In this document: piece after piece, positions 34,390 to 45,188 of the stretch
Layout: each line of letters starts with the position of its first letter
How positions within the stretch are numbered: the first letter of the stretch is position 1
NCBI RefSeq assembly: GCF_001556865.1
Contig: NZ_LSJY01000175.1
Coordinates: 27,512-91,511 of the forward strand
Direction of reading: 5' to 3'
From: Sphingobium sp. CCH11-B1
GTDB taxonomy: Bacteria > Pseudomonadota > Alphaproteobacteria > Sphingomonadales > Sphingomonadaceae
DNA: 64,000 nt
Program-made: the position numbers and the translations under genes
The notes under the pieces: model-generated
Database searches by the model: none
What the model was told of the DNA's origin: nothing
The model's input: only the letters and a program-made list of their open reading frames with translations

Positions 34390-35649
34390 GTGCGTCGCAT
34401 GATTCTGTCCCGATACGAACGCATGATCGCCAAACGCTATTTGCTGCCGGGCAAGGGCGAAGGCTTCATTTTCCTGGTCGCCGGCATCAGCCTCGTCGCG
34501 GTGATGCTGGGCGTCGCCGCGCTTATCATCGTGATGAGCGTCATGAACGGCTTTCGCGCTGAGCTTTTCGACAAGATCGTCGGGCTGAACGGGCACGCGG
34601 TCGTTCAGGGCTATGGCGGGCGCTTGCCGGACTGGCAGTCGGTGCTCAAGGAAGCCAAGGCGACGCCGGGCGTCACCAGCGCGACGCCGCTGATCGAGCA
34701 GCCGCTTCTCGCCACGTTTCAGGGCCGGGTCGAGGCGGTGCTGGTGCGCGGGATGACTGTGCCCGACATCCGATCGAACAAGACGCTGAAGGGGAAGGTG
34801 ATCGCCGGCAGCCTGGACGCGCTGGCCCCCAATAGCGGCAAGATCGGCATCGGATCGCGACTGGCGGAAAATCTGGGCGTACAGGTCGGCGAGAGCCTGA
34901 CGATCATCAACCCCGCCGGTCGATCCACGCCGTTCGGCACGGTGCCGCGCCAGATCAGTTACCAGGTGGCCGCCATCTTCGAGGTTGGCGTCTATGATTA
35001 TGACAAGGCATTCGTGGTGATGCCGATCCAGGACGCGCAGACTTTGCTGCTGCTGAACGATGTCGTCAGCATGATCGAGGTCGAGACCGTCGATCCCGAC
35101 CGGGTCGGGCAGATATTGGAGCCGCTTGCGGCCAGGGTCGCGGGGCGTGCGGTCATCACCGACTGGCGGCAGATGAACGCCAGCCTGTTCGAGGCGCTGG
35201 CAGTCGAGCGCGTGGCGATGTTCGTCGTGCTGTCGATCATCGTGCTGGTGGCCGTGTTCAACATCCTCTCCTCGCTCATCATGCTGGTGCGGGCCAAGAC
35301 GCGCGACATCGCGATCCTGCGGACGATGGGGGCCAGCCGGGGCGGCCTGGTCAAGATCTTCATGACCGTGGGCGTCACCATCGGCGCGCTGGGCATGGCG
35401 GCGGGGATGGTTTTGGGCTTCACCTTCCTCTTCTTCCGCCAGAGCGTGGTGAACGCCATCCAGTTCTTGACGGGCCAGAATCTGTGGGACCCGTCGATCC
35501 GGTTCCTGACCGAATTGCCGTCGAAGGCGGACCCGGTCGAGATTGCCATCATCTGTGTGATGGCTTTGCTGTTCAGTTTCCTCGCCACGCTCTATCCGGC
35601 TTTCAAGGCCGCCAATACCGATCCCGTGCAGGTGCTGCGCTATGAATGA
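34390..35649 (+). CDS. lolC: Lipoprotein-releasing ABC transporter permease
   Basis: Inner-membrane subunit that extracts outer-membrane lipoproteins and hands them to LolA. The 419-residue protein has the four-helix LolC/E layout: a first membrane segment ([20 protein letters not shown]), a large periplasmic loop (about 60-270), and three C-terminal segments ([20 protein letters not shown] and two more), with [23 protein letters not shown] 34390 follows AAGGA; ATG 34399 is the alternative. It overlaps lolD by eight bases. LolC and LolE are not easily separated in this group. Confidence 0.92.
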   Translation: MRRMILSRYERMIAKRYLLPGKGEGFIFLVAGISLVAVMLGVAALIIVMSVMNGFRAELFDKIVGLNGHAVVQGYGGRLPDWQSVLKEAKATPGVTSATPLIEQPLLATFQGRVEAVLVRGMTVPDIRSNKTLKGKVIAGSLDALAPNSGKIGIGSRLAENLGVQVGESLTIINPAGRSTPFGTVPRQISYQVAAIFEVGVYDYDKAFVVMPIQDAQTLLLLNDVVSMIEVETVDPDRVGQILEPLAARVAGRAVITDWRQMNASLFEALAVERVAMFVVLSIIVLVAVFNILSSLIMLVRAKTRDIAILRTMGASRGGLVKIFMTVGVTIGALGMAAGMVLGFTFLFFRQSVVNAIQFLTGQNLWDPSIRFLTELPSKADPVEIAIICVMALLFSFLATLYPAFKAANTDPVQVLRYE

Positions 35650-36322
35650 CATATTGAGGGTCGCGGGCCTTGCCCGCAGCTTCACCCAGGGTGGCGTCAC
35701 CATCGACGTCCTGCGCGGCATCGACCTGTCGGTCGGACCGGGCGAGATCGTGGCGCTGCTGGGGCCGTCCGGTTCGGGCAAATCGACATTGTTGCAGGCG
35801 GTAGGCCTGCTGGAAGGCGGTTTCGACGGATCGATCCGCATCACGGGCGAGGAAGCGGCGAAACTGGACAATGACGGGCGGACCCGGCTGCGGCGCGACG
35901 CGCTGGGCTTCGTCTATCAATTTCATCATCTGCTGCCCGATTTCAACGCGATCGAAAATGTCGTGCTGCCGCAGGTGATCCGCGATGTGGAACCCGGCGC
36001 GGCGCGAGCCCGGGCGGAATCGCTGCTTACCGCCCTTGGTCTTGGCCATCGGCTGGACCATCGACCCAGCCAGCTATCGGGCGGCGAGCAGCAACGCGTG
36101 GCGGTGGCGCGGGCGCTGGCGAACCGGCCCGCGCTGGTGCTGGCGGACGAGCCGACCGGCAATCTGGACGAACGCACCGCCGACGTGGTGCTGGCGGAAT
36201 TCCTGCGACTGGTGAGGCAGGAAGGATCGGCGGCGCTGGTGGCGACGCACAACGAACGGCTGGCGGCGAAGATGGACCGGGTGGTCCGCCTGCATGAAGG
36301 TGTGCTGGAGACGGCGGCCTGA
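35642..36322 (+). CDS. lolD: Lipoprotein-releasing ABC transporter ATPase LolD
   Basis: ATPase of the LolCDE complex. The 226-residue protein has the Walker A loop [18 protein letters not shown]-loop [14 protein letters not shown], signature [16 protein letters not shown], Walker [13 protein letters not shown], and the H-loop in VATHNE. It overlaps the end of lolC by eight bases and so is co-translated. Its stop abuts the convergent diguanylate cyclase. Confidence 0.96.
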   Translation: MNDILRVAGLARSFTQGGVTIDVLRGIDLSVGPGEIVALLGPSGSGKSTLLQAVGLLEGGFDGSIRITGEEAAKLDNDGRTRLRRDALGFVYQFHHLLPDFNAIENVVLPQVIRDVEPGAARARAESLLTALGLGHRLDHRPSQLSGGEQQRVAVARALANRPALVLADEPTGNLDERTADVVLAEFLRLVRQEGSAALVATHNERLAAKMDRVVRLHEGVLETAA

Positions 36323-38134
36323 TCAGGCGGCCGCCGTCTCGCTTTCCCTTATCGTGGCGACGAGGATGCGGTCGCGTCCTTCCGCCTTTGCCCGCAGCAA
36401 GGCGGCGTCTGCCGTTGCCAGCAGGCGGTCGGCGCGCCCGTGATGCGGGAAGGCCGCCAGCCCGAAGCTGGCCGTCACCGGTCCCAGTTCGCGACCCCTG
36501 TGCTGAAGCCGAAGATCCCGGATCCGCTGTTGCACCTGCCCTGCCCGACTGAGCGCCTGATCGAGATCGAAGCCGGGCATGAGCATCACGAATTCTTCCC
36601 CGCCCAGGCGAAAGGCGTGACCCGCTTCGCGCAGCGATTCCCCCAGCACGCCGCCCACGGCGCGCAGCACGGCGTCACCCGCATCATGGCCGAAACTGTC
36701 GTTGAAATGTTTGAAATGATCGATATCGACCATCAGGCAGGCGAGCGGCGCGCGTGTGCCCTCGACATCCGCCACCAGGGTTCGGAGCATCGCGTCAAAC
36801 TGGCGGCGGTTGGGAAGGCCGGTCAGCGCATCCACCATCGCCATGTCGCGCAGCTCGTCGCGCAGACGCAGATTGGCAAGCGCGAGCCCGATATTTTCCG
36901 CCAGAATCTCCAGATACTTGCCCGTCCGCTCGCGCGTGTCGGCGCTGCCCTCGGCGGGGTCCTCGAAATAGAGCAGGCCGATGCTGTCGCCCTGCACCGC
37001 GAGGGGGATGCAGATGGTGGAACGGCGAGCGGATGCGTCGCCGAGATGATCGCAGGCTATGTCGATCATTCCTCCTGCGGGCCGATGCGTCTGGCCACGA
37101 CGCAACGCCCAGCAGGCTGACGGCGGGAATTCCCGGCGGGATAATTCGGGGGACAGCCATTCGCATGCCTGCGTCATCGCGTTGCGGCGATTGTCATGGA
37201 TATAGAGGCGACCGGGATAATCCGGCGCGATCTCCGGCGCGAACCGCTCCACCACGCTTACCAGGTCGTCGACATTGGCGCAGCCCTGCAGTCTTTGGGT
37301 GAGCCGGGACAGAAGATCACGCATCGTGCGGTCGGTATCCCGCTCCTGCTCCAGCCTCTGCCTCTCCAGCCCGTTCTCACGGAAGACGCGGATGGCCTGC
37401 GCCATGTCTCCGATCTCGTCCACCTGTGGAAAATCGGGCGGGACGGCCGCGAAATCCTGCGCGGCGAGGCGGGTTACGACATCGCTCAGGCGCACGACGG
37501 GGCGCAGGATGCGCTGCTTCAATACGAAAAAGAGAACGCCCAGGAACAGGAGCGCGGTAATGCCCAACATCACTTCGGACATGGTCCGCCATCGGCGCGC
37601 GGTTTCAGTGGCCTTGGCGACCGCGTGATCGGTCCGCTGGTCGAGCATATATTGGAATTTGGCAACCTGCGCGCCGACCCGGTCCAGTTCGCGTCCATAT
37701 TCATCACCGAACAGGATCGTCCGGGCGGTGCGATCGTCGCCATTGCGCGCGGCGGCGATGGCCGCCTCCTGCTCTTCTTTCAGCGCGTCGACCCAATACA
37801 GCGCCTGACGCAGGGCGGAGAGTTCCGATATGGTCGCGCCGCCATCCTTCAGATGCGCAATGCGCTGTTCGACCGAACGCTCGTCATCGCGTTCGCGGCG
37901 ATAGGCGACCAGATGGCTGGGATCGCCAGTGATCACATAGCCCCGTGCCTGTTCGGTGAGGCGATAGACATCCTTTTCGAGCGAGGCGGTTAACTGGTCA
38001 AATTGCTGGCGCTGGGCAACTGCGGCACGTTCCCCCTCCTCCGCGCCGGAGGCCATCAGCATCGTGGCGCCGGACGCCAGCGTGAGGAAGACGGTGGCGC
38101 CATAGGCCCAGTTGGTGATCGTGGATAAACGCAT
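36323..38134 (-). CDS. Membrane-bound GAF-GGDEF diguanylate cyclase
   Basis: Predicted to make cyclic di-GMP. The 603-residue protein has a first membrane segment ([20 protein letters not shown]), a periplasmic helical CHASE3-like sensor (about 30-185, [20 protein letters not shown]), a second membrane segment near residue 195, a HAMP domain, a GAF domain (about 290-415) and a GGDEF domain (about 430-600) with the active-site motif GGEEF at 511-515. The inhibitory I-site upstream reads REAG where RxxD would be expected, so product inhibition through it is unlikely. Confidence 0.92.
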   Translation of the reverse strand: MRLSTITNWAYGATVFLTLASGATMLMASGAEEGERAAVAQRQQFDQLTASLEKDVYRLTEQARGYVITGDPSHLVAYRRERDDERSVEQRIAHLKDGGATISELSALRQALYWVDALKEEQEAAIAAARNGDDRTARTILFGDEYGRELDRVGAQVAKFQYMLDQRTDHAVAKATETARRWRTMSEVMLGITALLFLGVLFFVLKQRILRPVVRLSDVVTRLAAQDFAAVPPDFPQVDEIGDMAQAIRVFRENGLERQRLEQERDTDRTMRDLLSRLTQRLQGCANVDDLVSVVERFAPEIAPDYPGRLYIHDNRRNAMTQACEWLSPELSRREFPPSACWALRRGQTHRPAGGMIDIACDHLGDASARRSTICIPLAVQGDSIGLLYFEDPAEGSADTRERTGKYLEILAENIGLALANLRLRDELRDMAMVDALTGLPNRRQFDAMLRTLVADVEGTRAPLACLMVDIDHFKHFNDSFGHDAGDAVLRAVGGVLGESLREAGHAFRLGGEEFVMLMPGFDLDQALSRAGQVQQRIRDLRLQHRGRELGPVTASFGLAAFPHHGRADRLLATADAALLRAKAEGRDRILVATIRESETAAA

Positions 38135-38203
38135 GATGCCGCAAAGAATAGCGGCAACATCCTTTGCAACTGTTTAAGGAATCGTGGGACGAACGAAGAG
38201 GCG

Positions 38204-40132
38204 TCAGATTTCGACCTGGCTGCCCAGTTCGACCACGCGATTGGTGGGCAGGCGGAAAAATTCCATCGCGCTTTCGGCGTTTCGCAGCATCCAGGCGAAG
38301 ATTTTCTCTCGCCACAGCGGCATGCCGGGCTTGGCCGATGGCAGCAGCGTCTGGCGGGCGAGGAAGAAGCTGGTGTCCATCATCTTGAACGCCTGTCCGC
38401 AACCAGTGATGGTCTTCAATGCAGCGGGCACGTCGGGCTCCTGCATGAAGCCATATTGCAGCACCATGCGGAAGAAGCCGCGCCCCAGATCCTCCAGCTT
38501 GCATCGGCCGTCATCCTCCACCACCGGCACATCCTTGATTTTGACGGTGAGTAGGATGACGCGCTCGTGCAGCACCTTGTTGTGCTTGAGATTGTGGAGC
38601 AGCGCATGGGGAACGCCATCGGGCGTGGAGGTCATGAACACGGCGGTGCCGGGCACGCGAACCGCGCTGTTCGCCGCTGAAGCGACAAAGACGGGAATCG
38701 GCATGGCGGCTTCGCGCAGGCGGTCCTGCACAAGCCGTCGGCCGCGCGACCATGTGGTGAGCAGGGTGAAGATCACAAAGCCGATCAGCAGCGGGAACCA
38801 GCCGCCAGCGGGCACCTTGGTCAGGTTGGCGGCCAGATAGGCGCCATCGACCAGATAGAATATGCCGAGCAGGGGAGCCGCGAAATACCACCGCCAGTGC
38901 CAAAGGCGGTAGAGCACCACCGTCAGCAGCACATTGTCGATGAACATCGCGCCCGTAACCGCGATGCCATAGGCGGCGGTAAGGTTGGACGATGTGCGGA
39001 AGGTGAGCACCAGCGCGATGACCATTACCATCAGCCCCCAGTTGATGAGGGGGATGTAGATCTGCCCGGCGGTGGACGCGCTGGTATGCTCGATCCGAAG
39101 GCGTGGCATGAAGCCAAGCTGAATCGCCTGCTGGGTAACGGAGAAGGCCCCGGAAATCACTGCCTGGCTGGCGATGATCGCGGCCAGCGTCGCGAGCACG
39201 ATCAGCGGCAATTGCCCCCATTGCGGCGCAAGATTGTAGAAGGGGCTGTGAAGCGCGGCCGCGCCCTCGCGGAACAGCAACGCCCCCTGGCCCATGTAAT
39301 TGAGCATCAGGGCAGGCAGGACGAAGAACAGCCAGGACACACGGATAGGGCTGCGTCCGAAATGGCCCATGTCGGCGTAAAGTGCCTCCGCCCCGGTGAC
39401 GGCCAGCACAACCGCGCCGAGCGCAAGGAAGGCGGGTAGCGGATCGGTGACGAAGAACATGAACGCCCAATAGGGATTGAGCGCGAAGAGGATGCCGGGC
39501 GTCTTGACGATGGACAGGATGCCGAGCGCCGCGATCGTGACGAAATAGGTGAGCATGATCGGCCCGAAAAAGGCCGCGACCCGATGCGTCCCCAACCCCT
39601 GTATCCAGAAGAGGCCGAGCAGGATCAGCACGGCGACCGGCAGGATCGCGGGCGCCAGGCCGCTGTTGTAGACGGCCAGGCCCTCCACCGCCGAAAGCAC
39701 GGACACCGCCGGCGTGATCATCGAGTCGCCATAGAAGAGCGCGGTTGCGAAGACGCCCAGCAGCACGATGCCCCGCGACCATCGCTGCGTACGGGTCTGG
39801 CCGTTGATGAGCGCCAGCAGGGCGAGACTGCCCCCCTCCCCCTTATTGTCGGCGCGCATGATGACGCTGACATATTTGAGAGTCACGACCAGCATCATCG
39901 ACCAGAACATCAGGCTGATGACGCCCAATATATGGTCGGGATCCAGTGCCAGATGGTGATGACCGGCGAAGGTTTCCCGGAAGGCATAAAGGGGGCTGGT
40001 GCCGATATCGCCAAAGACGATGCCGACCGCGCCGACCACCAGCTTCGCCGTGGCCTTCTGCCGCGCATGGCCGTGACCGCCCTCATCGTCCGCGCCCGTG
40101 GAAGGCGCGGTGTTCGGAAGAAGATCAGCCAT
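38204..40132 (-). CDS. kup: Low-affinity potassium transporter Kup
   Basis: Potassium/proton symporter of the KUP/HAK family in the inner membrane. The 642-residue protein has about 12 membrane segments followed by a cytoplasmic C-terminal region. Motifs include [20 protein letters not shown] near residue 35, [38 protein letters not shown], and [14 protein letters not shown]. Single gene with its own upstream space of 133 bp. Confidence 0.97.
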   Translation of the reverse strand: MADLLPNTAPSTGADDEGGHGHARQKATAKLVVGAVGIVFGDIGTSPLYAFRETFAGHHHLALDPDHILGVISLMFWSMMLVVTLKYVSVIMRADNKGEGGSLALLALINGQTRTQRWSRGIVLLGVFATALFYGDSMITPAVSVLSAVEGLAVYNSGLAPAILPVAVLILLGLFWIQGLGTHRVAAFFGPIMLTYFVTIAALGILSIVKTPGILFALNPYWAFMFFVTDPLPAFLALGAVVLAVTGAEALYADMGHFGRSPIRVSWLFFVLPALMLNYMGQGALLFREGAAALHSPFYNLAPQWGQLPLIVLATLAAIIASQAVISGAFSVTQQAIQLGFMPRLRIEHTSASTAGQIYIPLINWGLMVMVIALVLTFRTSSNLTAAYGIAVTGAMFIDNVLLTVVLYRLWHWRWYFAAPLLGIFYLVDGAYLAANLTKVPAGGWFPLLIGFVIFTLLTTWSRGRRLVQDRLREAAMPIPVFVASAANSAVRVPGTAVFMTSTPDGVPHALLHNLKHNKVLHERVILLTVKIKDVPVVEDDGRCKLEDLGRGFFRMVLQYGFMQEPDVPAALKTITGCGQAFKMMDTSFFLARQTLLPSAKPGMPLWREKIFAWMLRNAESAMEFFRLPTNRVVELGSQVEI

Positions 40133-40265
40133 GAAGTAAAAGCCGAATGGTCATGCTCGTATCGACACCCGCTCGGGAACCGGACGAAACCGTCCGAGGG
40201 ACCCCCGCAAACCGCCGCGCCCTATCATGGCTCCGGGGAGCACGCAATCGGATCGCTGCACCGCG

Positions 40266-40910
40266 TCATGGCCCGACCGTAAGGCCTGCCTTGAGCACGG
40301 CATCGATACGCGCGATGCTTACTTCCAGTTCCGCCTTCACCTGGCTTCCTTCCGGCGCACTTGCCGCGAGCGGCGCCCACAGGTCGCGCGCCGCCTGCAA
40401 CTGGCCCGAGCGGGCGAGGGCCAGGCCGTAAAAATATCGCGGCGCAGGCCCCTGCGGATCAAGCTTCAGCGCGCGGCGATAGGCAAAGTCTGCGCCGGGC
40501 GAAATGACGCCATCGGCGTGCGCAACGAGGGCATTGCCCAGTCCCAGCCAGAGATTTGGATCGTTGGGCGAGTCGCGCAGGCCGGACAGGAGGACATTGG
40601 CCGCCTCCTTCGTCTTCCCCTGCCGTGCCAGTCCATCGGACAGCATCATCCATTGCGCCGCTGGTCCGAACCTTTCGGCCAGGCCCCGCCGCCGCTCGGC
40701 CAATTGCTCGTCGAACCCCTCGCCAGAGGACTTTGCGGCGGCGCGCGGGGCGCCAGCCAGTCCCGGATGCCCCTGCCAGGCATAGCCAGCAAGGCCGAGC
40801 AGCAGGGCAGCGGCGGTGATTTCGCGGGCGGCACGCGGCAACCGGCCGATCAGCAGCAGAGCCACGAATGCGACGCCGGCCAGCACGAAGGCTATGATCC
40901 ATCCGGTCAT
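40266..40910 (-). CDS. ccmI: Cytochrome c maturation protein CcmI (TPR)
   Basis: Holds apocytochrome c for haem attachment. The 214-residue protein has two N-terminal membrane segments (WIIAFVLAGVAFVALLLIGR and a second near residue 35) and a periplasmic TPR region (about 75-200) with WMMLSDGLARQGKTKEAANV and PNLWLGLGNALVAHADGVIS. It is shorter than the two-domain CcmI of some bacteria. It is last in the ccm operon and overlaps ccmH by four bases. Confidence 0.87.
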   Translation of the reverse strand: MTGWIIAFVLAGVAFVALLLIGRLPRAAREITAAALLLGLAGYAWQGHPGLAGAPRAAAKSSGEGFDEQLAERRRGLAERFGPAAQWMMLSDGLARQGKTKEAANVLLSGLRDSPNDPNLWLGLGNALVAHADGVISPGADFAYRRALKLDPQGPAPRYFYGLALARSGQLQAARDLWAPLAASAPEGSQVKAELEVSIARIDAVLKAGLTVGP

Positions 40911-41323
40911 GACCGTTTCCTCCTGCCTATCCGGCCGCGCAGCAGCAACAGTCCGAGCGCCAGCAGGAACAGAGGTGCGGCCCAGAGCGGCCAGAGGATC
41001 GGCGCGGCGGTCGGTTCATAGCTGACCCAGTCGCCATAGCGGGAGATCAGCCACGCGCGGATCGCCTCCGGCTGCTCCCCGGCCATGATCCGTTCCCGAA
41101 TCTGCGAGCGCATGTCGCCGGCCATGCTGGCGTTGCTGTCGGCGATGGATTGGCTCTGACAAGTGAGGCAGCGGATGGTTTCCATCAGTGCCTTGGCCTT
41201 GCGCTCCTGCGCATCGTCCGGGATCTGACGGTCGGCCCAGGGCGCTGGCGGCAGCGCGGTCTGCGCCAGCGCCGGCGCCGGCGTCGCCAGCAGCGCGAGG
41301 AGAAATGCGATCATGCCCTTCAT
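40907..41323 (-). CDS. ccmH: Cytochrome c maturation protein CcmH (CycL)
   Basis: Membrane-anchored thiol-disulphide protein that reduces apocytochrome c. The 138-residue protein has a signal peptide (MIAFLLALLATPAPALAQ), the redox motif RCLTCQSQSIADSNA with Cys52 and Cys55, MRSQIRERIMAGEQPEAIRA, and a C-terminal membrane segment (LWAAPLFLLALGLLLLRG). It overlaps ccmG by four bases and ccmI by four bases. Confidence 0.95.
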   Translation of the reverse strand: MKGMIAFLLALLATPAPALAQTALPPAPWADRQIPDDAQERKAKALMETIRCLTCQSQSIADSNASMAGDMRSQIRERIMAGEQPEAIRAWLISRYGDWVSYEPTAAPILWPLWAAPLFLLALGLLLLRGRIGRRKRS

Positions 41324-41847
41324 TGCGCATCCTTCAGGCGCTGGAGGATCATCGGCATGTCGTCGGCGCGGATGTCGCCGATATGTTGATAGGCGATGCG
41401 CCCCTTGCCATCGATGACGAAACTTTCCGGCACGCCCGAAGAACCCAGGGCGATCTGCACGGCGCTGCGTTCATCGAGGCCGATGCGGGCATAGGGATTG
41501 CCGTAGCGGTCAAGGAACCGATCGACGTCCGGGCGGGCATCGCGGATGGCGATGGCGTCGATTTCCACTCCGGCCTGCTTGAGCGCCATCAGCTGCGGGG
41601 CTTCAGCGGCGCAGGGCACGCACCAGCTGGCGAAGATGTTGAGCAGGCGCGGCTTGCCCGTCGCCAGCTGGGCGCTGGCGAGCGGCGGGCGGTCGCTGGC
41701 CGCAGCGGGAAGCGTGAAGGCGGGCAGCGGCTGACCGACCAGACGCGAATGGATGATGCGGTCGTCGGGCTGGAAGAGGCCGCTGGCGAACAGACCGATA
41801 AAGGCCAGGAACAGGATGAGCGGTAGCCAGATGATCAGCTTCCTCAT
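41320..41847 (-). CDS. ccmG: Periplasmic thioredoxin-like CcmG/DsbE
   Basis: Keeps the thiols of apocytochrome c reduced for haem ligation. The 175-residue protein has one N-terminal membrane anchor (LIIWLPLILFLAFIGLFASG) and a thioredoxin fold with the active site WCVPC (Cys76, Cys79), a conserved GVPESFVIDGKGRI and the cis-proline. The ATG at 41847 overlaps the ccmF stop (ATGA). Confidence 0.95.
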   Translation of the reverse strand: MRKLIIWLPLILFLAFIGLFASGLFQPDDRIIHSRLVGQPLPAFTLPAAASDRPPLASAQLATGKPRLLNIFASWCVPCAAEAPQLMALKQAGVEIDAIAIRDARPDVDRFLDRYGNPYARIGLDERSAVQIALGSSGVPESFVIDGKGRIAYQHIGDIRADDMPMILQRLKDAQ

Positions 41848-43772
41848 GCCTGCGCCCTCCGCGCCTGCCATTTCGCAATCCAGCCGCGCTTTTCCCGGCC
41901 AAGCAGCGCCAGCGCGCCCCCGAGCGCGATCATGACGCCGCCAAGCCAGATCAGCGTCACGAACGGCTTCCACCAGATGCGCAACTGCCAGCGTCCACCT
42001 TCCACTTCCTCACCCAGCACGACGTAGAGCTGGCCGTCCCACCGCGTCAGCAGCGCCGCTTCGCTCGTGGTCGTGGGCGGAGAGGAGAAGAAGCGCGATT
42101 GCGGCCGGATCAGCACTGGCGCGCCCTGCCGAACGGCGCTCATGTCTGCCTGGAGCGCAGTCCAGTTATCGCCCGCGATCGGCATGATCCCGGTGAAGCG
42201 CAGCGTCCAGCCAGCGGTCCGAATGGTGTCGCCGGGCCGCGCCGCCACCAGCTTCTCGACCGTGAAGGCGGAGTCGCAGGCCATGCCGGCAAGGCTGACG
42301 GCGCAGCCCAGATGCGCGATCACCATGCCCCAGGTGAAGAGCGGCGTGCGCAGCAGCTTGCGCCGCCAGAGCGGCATGACACTGGCGACGGCAACCGATC
42401 CCGCGACGACGAGGCCAAGGAACGGCAGGATGCCGATGCGCCCCGCCGCCAGAACGATCAGCGAAATGGACAGCAGGAGCGCGATGAGCGCTGGCCCGAT
42501 CAGCCGCCTGCCCACAGCGGCCGCATTGTCACGCCGCCAGCGCATCAGCGGGCCGGCGGCCATCACGATCATCAGCGCGAGGGCCAACGGCCCGGCTATC
42601 CGGTCGAAATAAGGCGCGCCCACCGATACCTTGTGCCCCAACGCCTCCGTCATCAGGGGATAGAGCGTGCCGATCAGCACGATACCCAGGATCACCGAAA
42701 GCAGGAGGTTGTTGACCACCAGCGCGGTTTCGCGGCTGACCAGTTCGAACGGCGCGCCTTCGCGCACCGTGCCGATCCGCCAGCCGAACAGCGCCAGTGC
42801 CCCGCCGATATAAATTGCGAGCAGGGCCAGGATGAAGCTGCCCCTCTCAGGATCGACGGCGAAGGCGTGGACGCTGGTCAAAATCCCCGAGCGGACGAGG
42901 AAGGTTCCGACCATGGACATGGAAAAGGCCACGACCGCAAGCATGACCGTCCATGCGCGCAAACCGTCGCGGGTCGCCAGGACTGTGACGCTGTGAAGCA
43001 GGGCGGTGGCCGCCAGCCAAGGCATGAGCGAGGCGTTTTCAACCGGGTCCCAGAACCACCAGCCGCCCCAGCCCAGTTCATAATAGGCCCAGTAGCTGCC
43101 CGCCGTGATGCCGAGCGTCAACAGCACCCAGGCGGCGAGCACCCAGGGACGCATCGCCCGCGCGAAGGCGGCGTCCACCTGGCGCGTCAGCAGCGCACCG
43201 ATCGCGAAGGAAAAGGCCACCGACAGCCCGACATAGCCGAGGTAGAGGGTGGGCGGGTGAAAGGCGAGCCCCGGATCCTGCAACAGCGGGTTTAGCCCCT
43301 GCCCGTCCGGCGGCGGCGGATCGATCCGCGCGAAGGGATTGGAGGAGAAGAGCAGGAAGGCGTAGAAGCCCAGGCTGATCGCCGCCTGCCCGCCCAGCGT
43401 CGCCATATGGGTGTCGCGTCGCAACGCGCGTTCGAACAGGGCGACGGCCGCGCCGGCAACGCCCATCACCGTTACCCACAGCAGCATCGATCCTTCATGA
43501 TTGCCCCAGGTGCCGGCGAATTTGTAGAGCCAGGGCTTCATCGAATGGCTGTTGGTCGCGACCAGCAGGACCGACATGTCCGACCGCATGAACAGCGTGA
43601 TGAGCAGCGTGAAAGCGATCGCCGTCAACAGGCCCTGCGCCACCGCGGCGGGACGGACGGCGGCGAGAAGTTCGGGCTTGCCGCCTTTTAGCCCGGCAAA
43701 GGCAAGGAATAGCTGGAGCAGCGCCAGCGCGGCTGCGAGCCAAAGGGCGGCGAGGCCGGCTTCCGCGATCAT
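41844..43772 (-). CDS. ccmF: Haem lyase CcmF
   Basis: Inner-membrane haem-handling subunit of the cytochrome c haem lyase. The 642-residue protein has about 15 membrane segments and the WWD signature GWGGWWFWDPVENASLMPWL near residue 245, the conserved histidines in NSHSMKPWLYKFAGTWGNHE and a large periplasmic loop near the C-terminus. Start at ATG 43772 (MIAEAGLAALWLAAALALLQ); upstream codons run into hairpins. Unlike the tight joints elsewhere in the operon, it is separated from ccmE by 97 bp. Confidence 0.96.
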   Translation of the reverse strand: MIAEAGLAALWLAAALALLQLFLAFAGLKGGKPELLAAVRPAAVAQGLLTAIAFTLLITLFMRSDMSVLLVATNSHSMKPWLYKFAGTWGNHEGSMLLWVTVMGVAGAAVALFERALRRDTHMATLGGQAAISLGFYAFLLFSSNPFARIDPPPPDGQGLNPLLQDPGLAFHPPTLYLGYVGLSVAFSFAIGALLTRQVDAAFARAMRPWVLAAWVLLTLGITAGSYWAYYELGWGGWWFWDPVENASLMPWLAATALLHSVTVLATRDGLRAWTVMLAVVAFSMSMVGTFLVRSGILTSVHAFAVDPERGSFILALLAIYIGGALALFGWRIGTVREGAPFELVSRETALVVNNLLLSVILGIVLIGTLYPLMTEALGHKVSVGAPYFDRIAGPLALALMIVMAAGPLMRWRRDNAAAVGRRLIGPALIALLLSISLIVLAAGRIGILPFLGLVVAGSVAVASVMPLWRRKLLRTPLFTWGMVIAHLGCAVSLAGMACDSAFTVEKLVAARPGDTIRTAGWTLRFTGIMPIAGDNWTALQADMSAVRQGAPVLIRPQSRFFSSPPTTTSEAALLTRWDGQLYVVLGEEVEGGRWQLRIWWKPFVTLIWLGGVMIALGGALALLGREKRGWIAKWQARRAQA

Positions 43773-43788
43773 GCGATAAAATCCCCTC

Positions 43789-43827
43789 GATGGAGGGGGC
43801 GAACCCCCTCCATCAGGGCTTTGCCCT
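43789..43827 (-). other. Stacked hairpins in the ccmE-ccmF gap
   Basis: A perfect 11-bp stem GATGGAGGGGG with a GTTC-like or CGAA loop (43789-43814) and an adjacent AGGGC-TTT-GCCCT hairpin (43815-43827) fill the gap upstream of ccmF. The stem abuts the ribosome binding region AGGGG of ccmF. It may be an attenuator, RNA-processing site or mRNA stabiliser. Confidence 0.6.
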
Positions 43828-43869
43828 GCCATGTCCCCTTGACGGGCAGGATGATAGACGCCGCTGCCG

Positions 43870-44316
43870 TCACTTATCCACCTTCATTTCATGGGTGGTT
43901 TCATTGTAGCTCATACCCTCCAGCTCGCGCGGCATGTAGCGTTCGTCATGCTTGGCGAGAAGGTTGGTGGCGACGAACGTCCCTTTGCCGTCGAACGCCC
44001 CTTCTGCCACAACGCCGCTGCCTTCCTTGAACAGGTCGGGCGCGATGCCGCTGAAGGTCGCGGGCACGGTGGCTTTGCCGTCCGTCACGTCGAAATGGAT
44101 GGTGACGCCGTCGGGTGCCCGCTTGAGGCTGCCCCTTACCACCATGCCGCCCAGGCGGATGGCCTTGCCCGGCTCCACGCCCTTTGTCTTCACGTCGGCC
44201 GGCGCGTAGAAATAGGCGGCCTCGTCCTTCAGGGCCGACGCGGCCAGCAAGCCGGCGCCGACGATCGCGGCGAGCGCCACCAGCGCGAGAACCAGGCGTT
44301 GATGCTTTGCTTTCAT
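43870..44316 (-). CDS. ccmE: Haem chaperone CcmE
   Basis: Periplasmic protein that receives haem from CcmC and passes it on to CcmF and CcmH. The 148-residue protein has an N-terminal anchor (LVLALVALAAIVGAGLLAAS), an OB-fold domain including IRLGGMVVRGSLKR, and the covalent haem ligand His123 in LLAKHDERYMP. It follows ccmD after 10 bp. Confidence 0.96.
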   Translation of the reverse strand: MKAKHQRLVLALVALAAIVGAGLLAASALKDEAAYFYAPADVKTKGVEPGKAIRLGGMVVRGSLKRAPDGVTIHFDVTDGKATVPATFSGIAPDLFKEGSGVVAEGAFDGKGTFVATNLLAKHDERYMPRELEGMSYNETTHEMKVDK

Positions 44317-44326
44317 GGCCGGGGCC

Positions 44327-44458
44327 TCACGCCCTGTCCGACAGAGTGTCTGCGGCGCGCTCGGCCCGGCGCATGGCGCGCCAACTCATGATGCTGGCGG
44401 CAAGGGTGCCGACCCCTGTCACCGCATAGGCCGCGATCACGAACAGCCATTGATTCAC
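44327..44458 (-). CDS. ccmD: Haem exporter small subunit CcmD
   Basis: A 43-residue protein translated from GTG 44458: it begins VNQWLFVIAAYAVTGVGTL, has a single membrane helix, then a charged cytoplasmic tail RAMRRAERAADTLSDRA. Position between ccmC and ccmE, length, one N-out helix and the W-x-F-V-x-x-AY segment all match CcmD, which stabilises CcmE on CcmC. It starts 4 bp after the ccmC stop. Confidence 0.85.
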   Translation of the reverse strand: MNQWLFVIAAYAVTGVGTLAASIMSWRAMRRAERAADTLSDRA

Positions 44459-44462
44459 CCGC

Positions 44463-45188
44463 CTATCCTCTCGCCAGGCGCTGCAACCGCGCCTCGACCT
44501 TGTTCTGTGCCAGGATTGCGCGCATCCGCATCAGCACGATCGCCCCGAACCAGAAGGTGAAGCCCGCCAGCGTCAGCCCCAGCGGCCAGAGCAGCGCGCC
44601 ATCTATGCTGGAGCCGCGCAGCGTGATGCTGGGGCCCTGATGCAGGCTATTCCACCACACCACCGAACGGTTGATGATCGGAATGTTGATAGCCCCCACC
44701 AGTCCGAAGATGGCGGTGACATTGCTGACGCCGCCCTGCTGCGCCTGTCTGGCACTGGCGTTGCCCAGAGCGATATAACCCAGGTAAAGAAAGAAGAGGA
44801 CCAGCATCGATGTCATGCGACCATCCCATTCCCACCAAGTGCCCCATGTCGGCCGACCCCAGATGGAGCCGGTGGCAAGGCAGATGGCGGTGAACAGCGC
44901 CCCTGGCACGGCGATCGCGCGGCCCGCCACGGCGGCCAGCGGATGACGCCACACCAGTTGCATGAGCCCCGCTACGGCTATGCCGGTCCAGCCGCCCATG
45001 CCCAGCCAGGCGGCCGGGACATGGATGTAGAGGATGCGCACTGTCTGCCCCTGGAGATAGTCGGCAGGCGTGACGAACAAGCCGCAGGCGGCCCCGGCGA
45101 GAAGCAGCGCCAGACCCGGCCAGAACAGCCAGCCGGTGAGCGGACGCGCGATCTTCAGGAAGCGGGCGGGATTGGCGAAACGATGCAT
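44463..45188 (-). CDS. ccmC: Haem exporter permease CcmC
   Basis: Attaches haem to CcmE. The 241-residue protein has six membrane segments and the WWD motif RPTWGTWWEWDGRMTSML near residue 125, with ILYIHVPAAWLGM and the second conserved histidine in NRSVVWWNSLHQGPSI. Start at ATG 45188 (MHRFANPARFLK) agrees with the family; longer in-frame readings add a non-homologous N-terminus. First gene of the ccmCDEFGHI operon. CcmA and CcmB are not in this window and must be elsewhere. Confidence 0.95.
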   Translation of the reverse strand: MHRFANPARFLKIARPLTGWLFWPGLALLLAGAACGLFVTPADYLQGQTVRILYIHVPAAWLGMGGWTGIAVAGLMQLVWRHPLAAVAGRAIAVPGALFTAICLATGSIWGRPTWGTWWEWDGRMTSMLVLFFLYLGYIALGNASARQAQQGGVSNVTAIFGLVGAINIPIINRSVVWWNSLHQGPSITLRGSSIDGALLWPLGLTLAGFTFWFGAIVLMRMRAILAQNKVEARLQRLARG

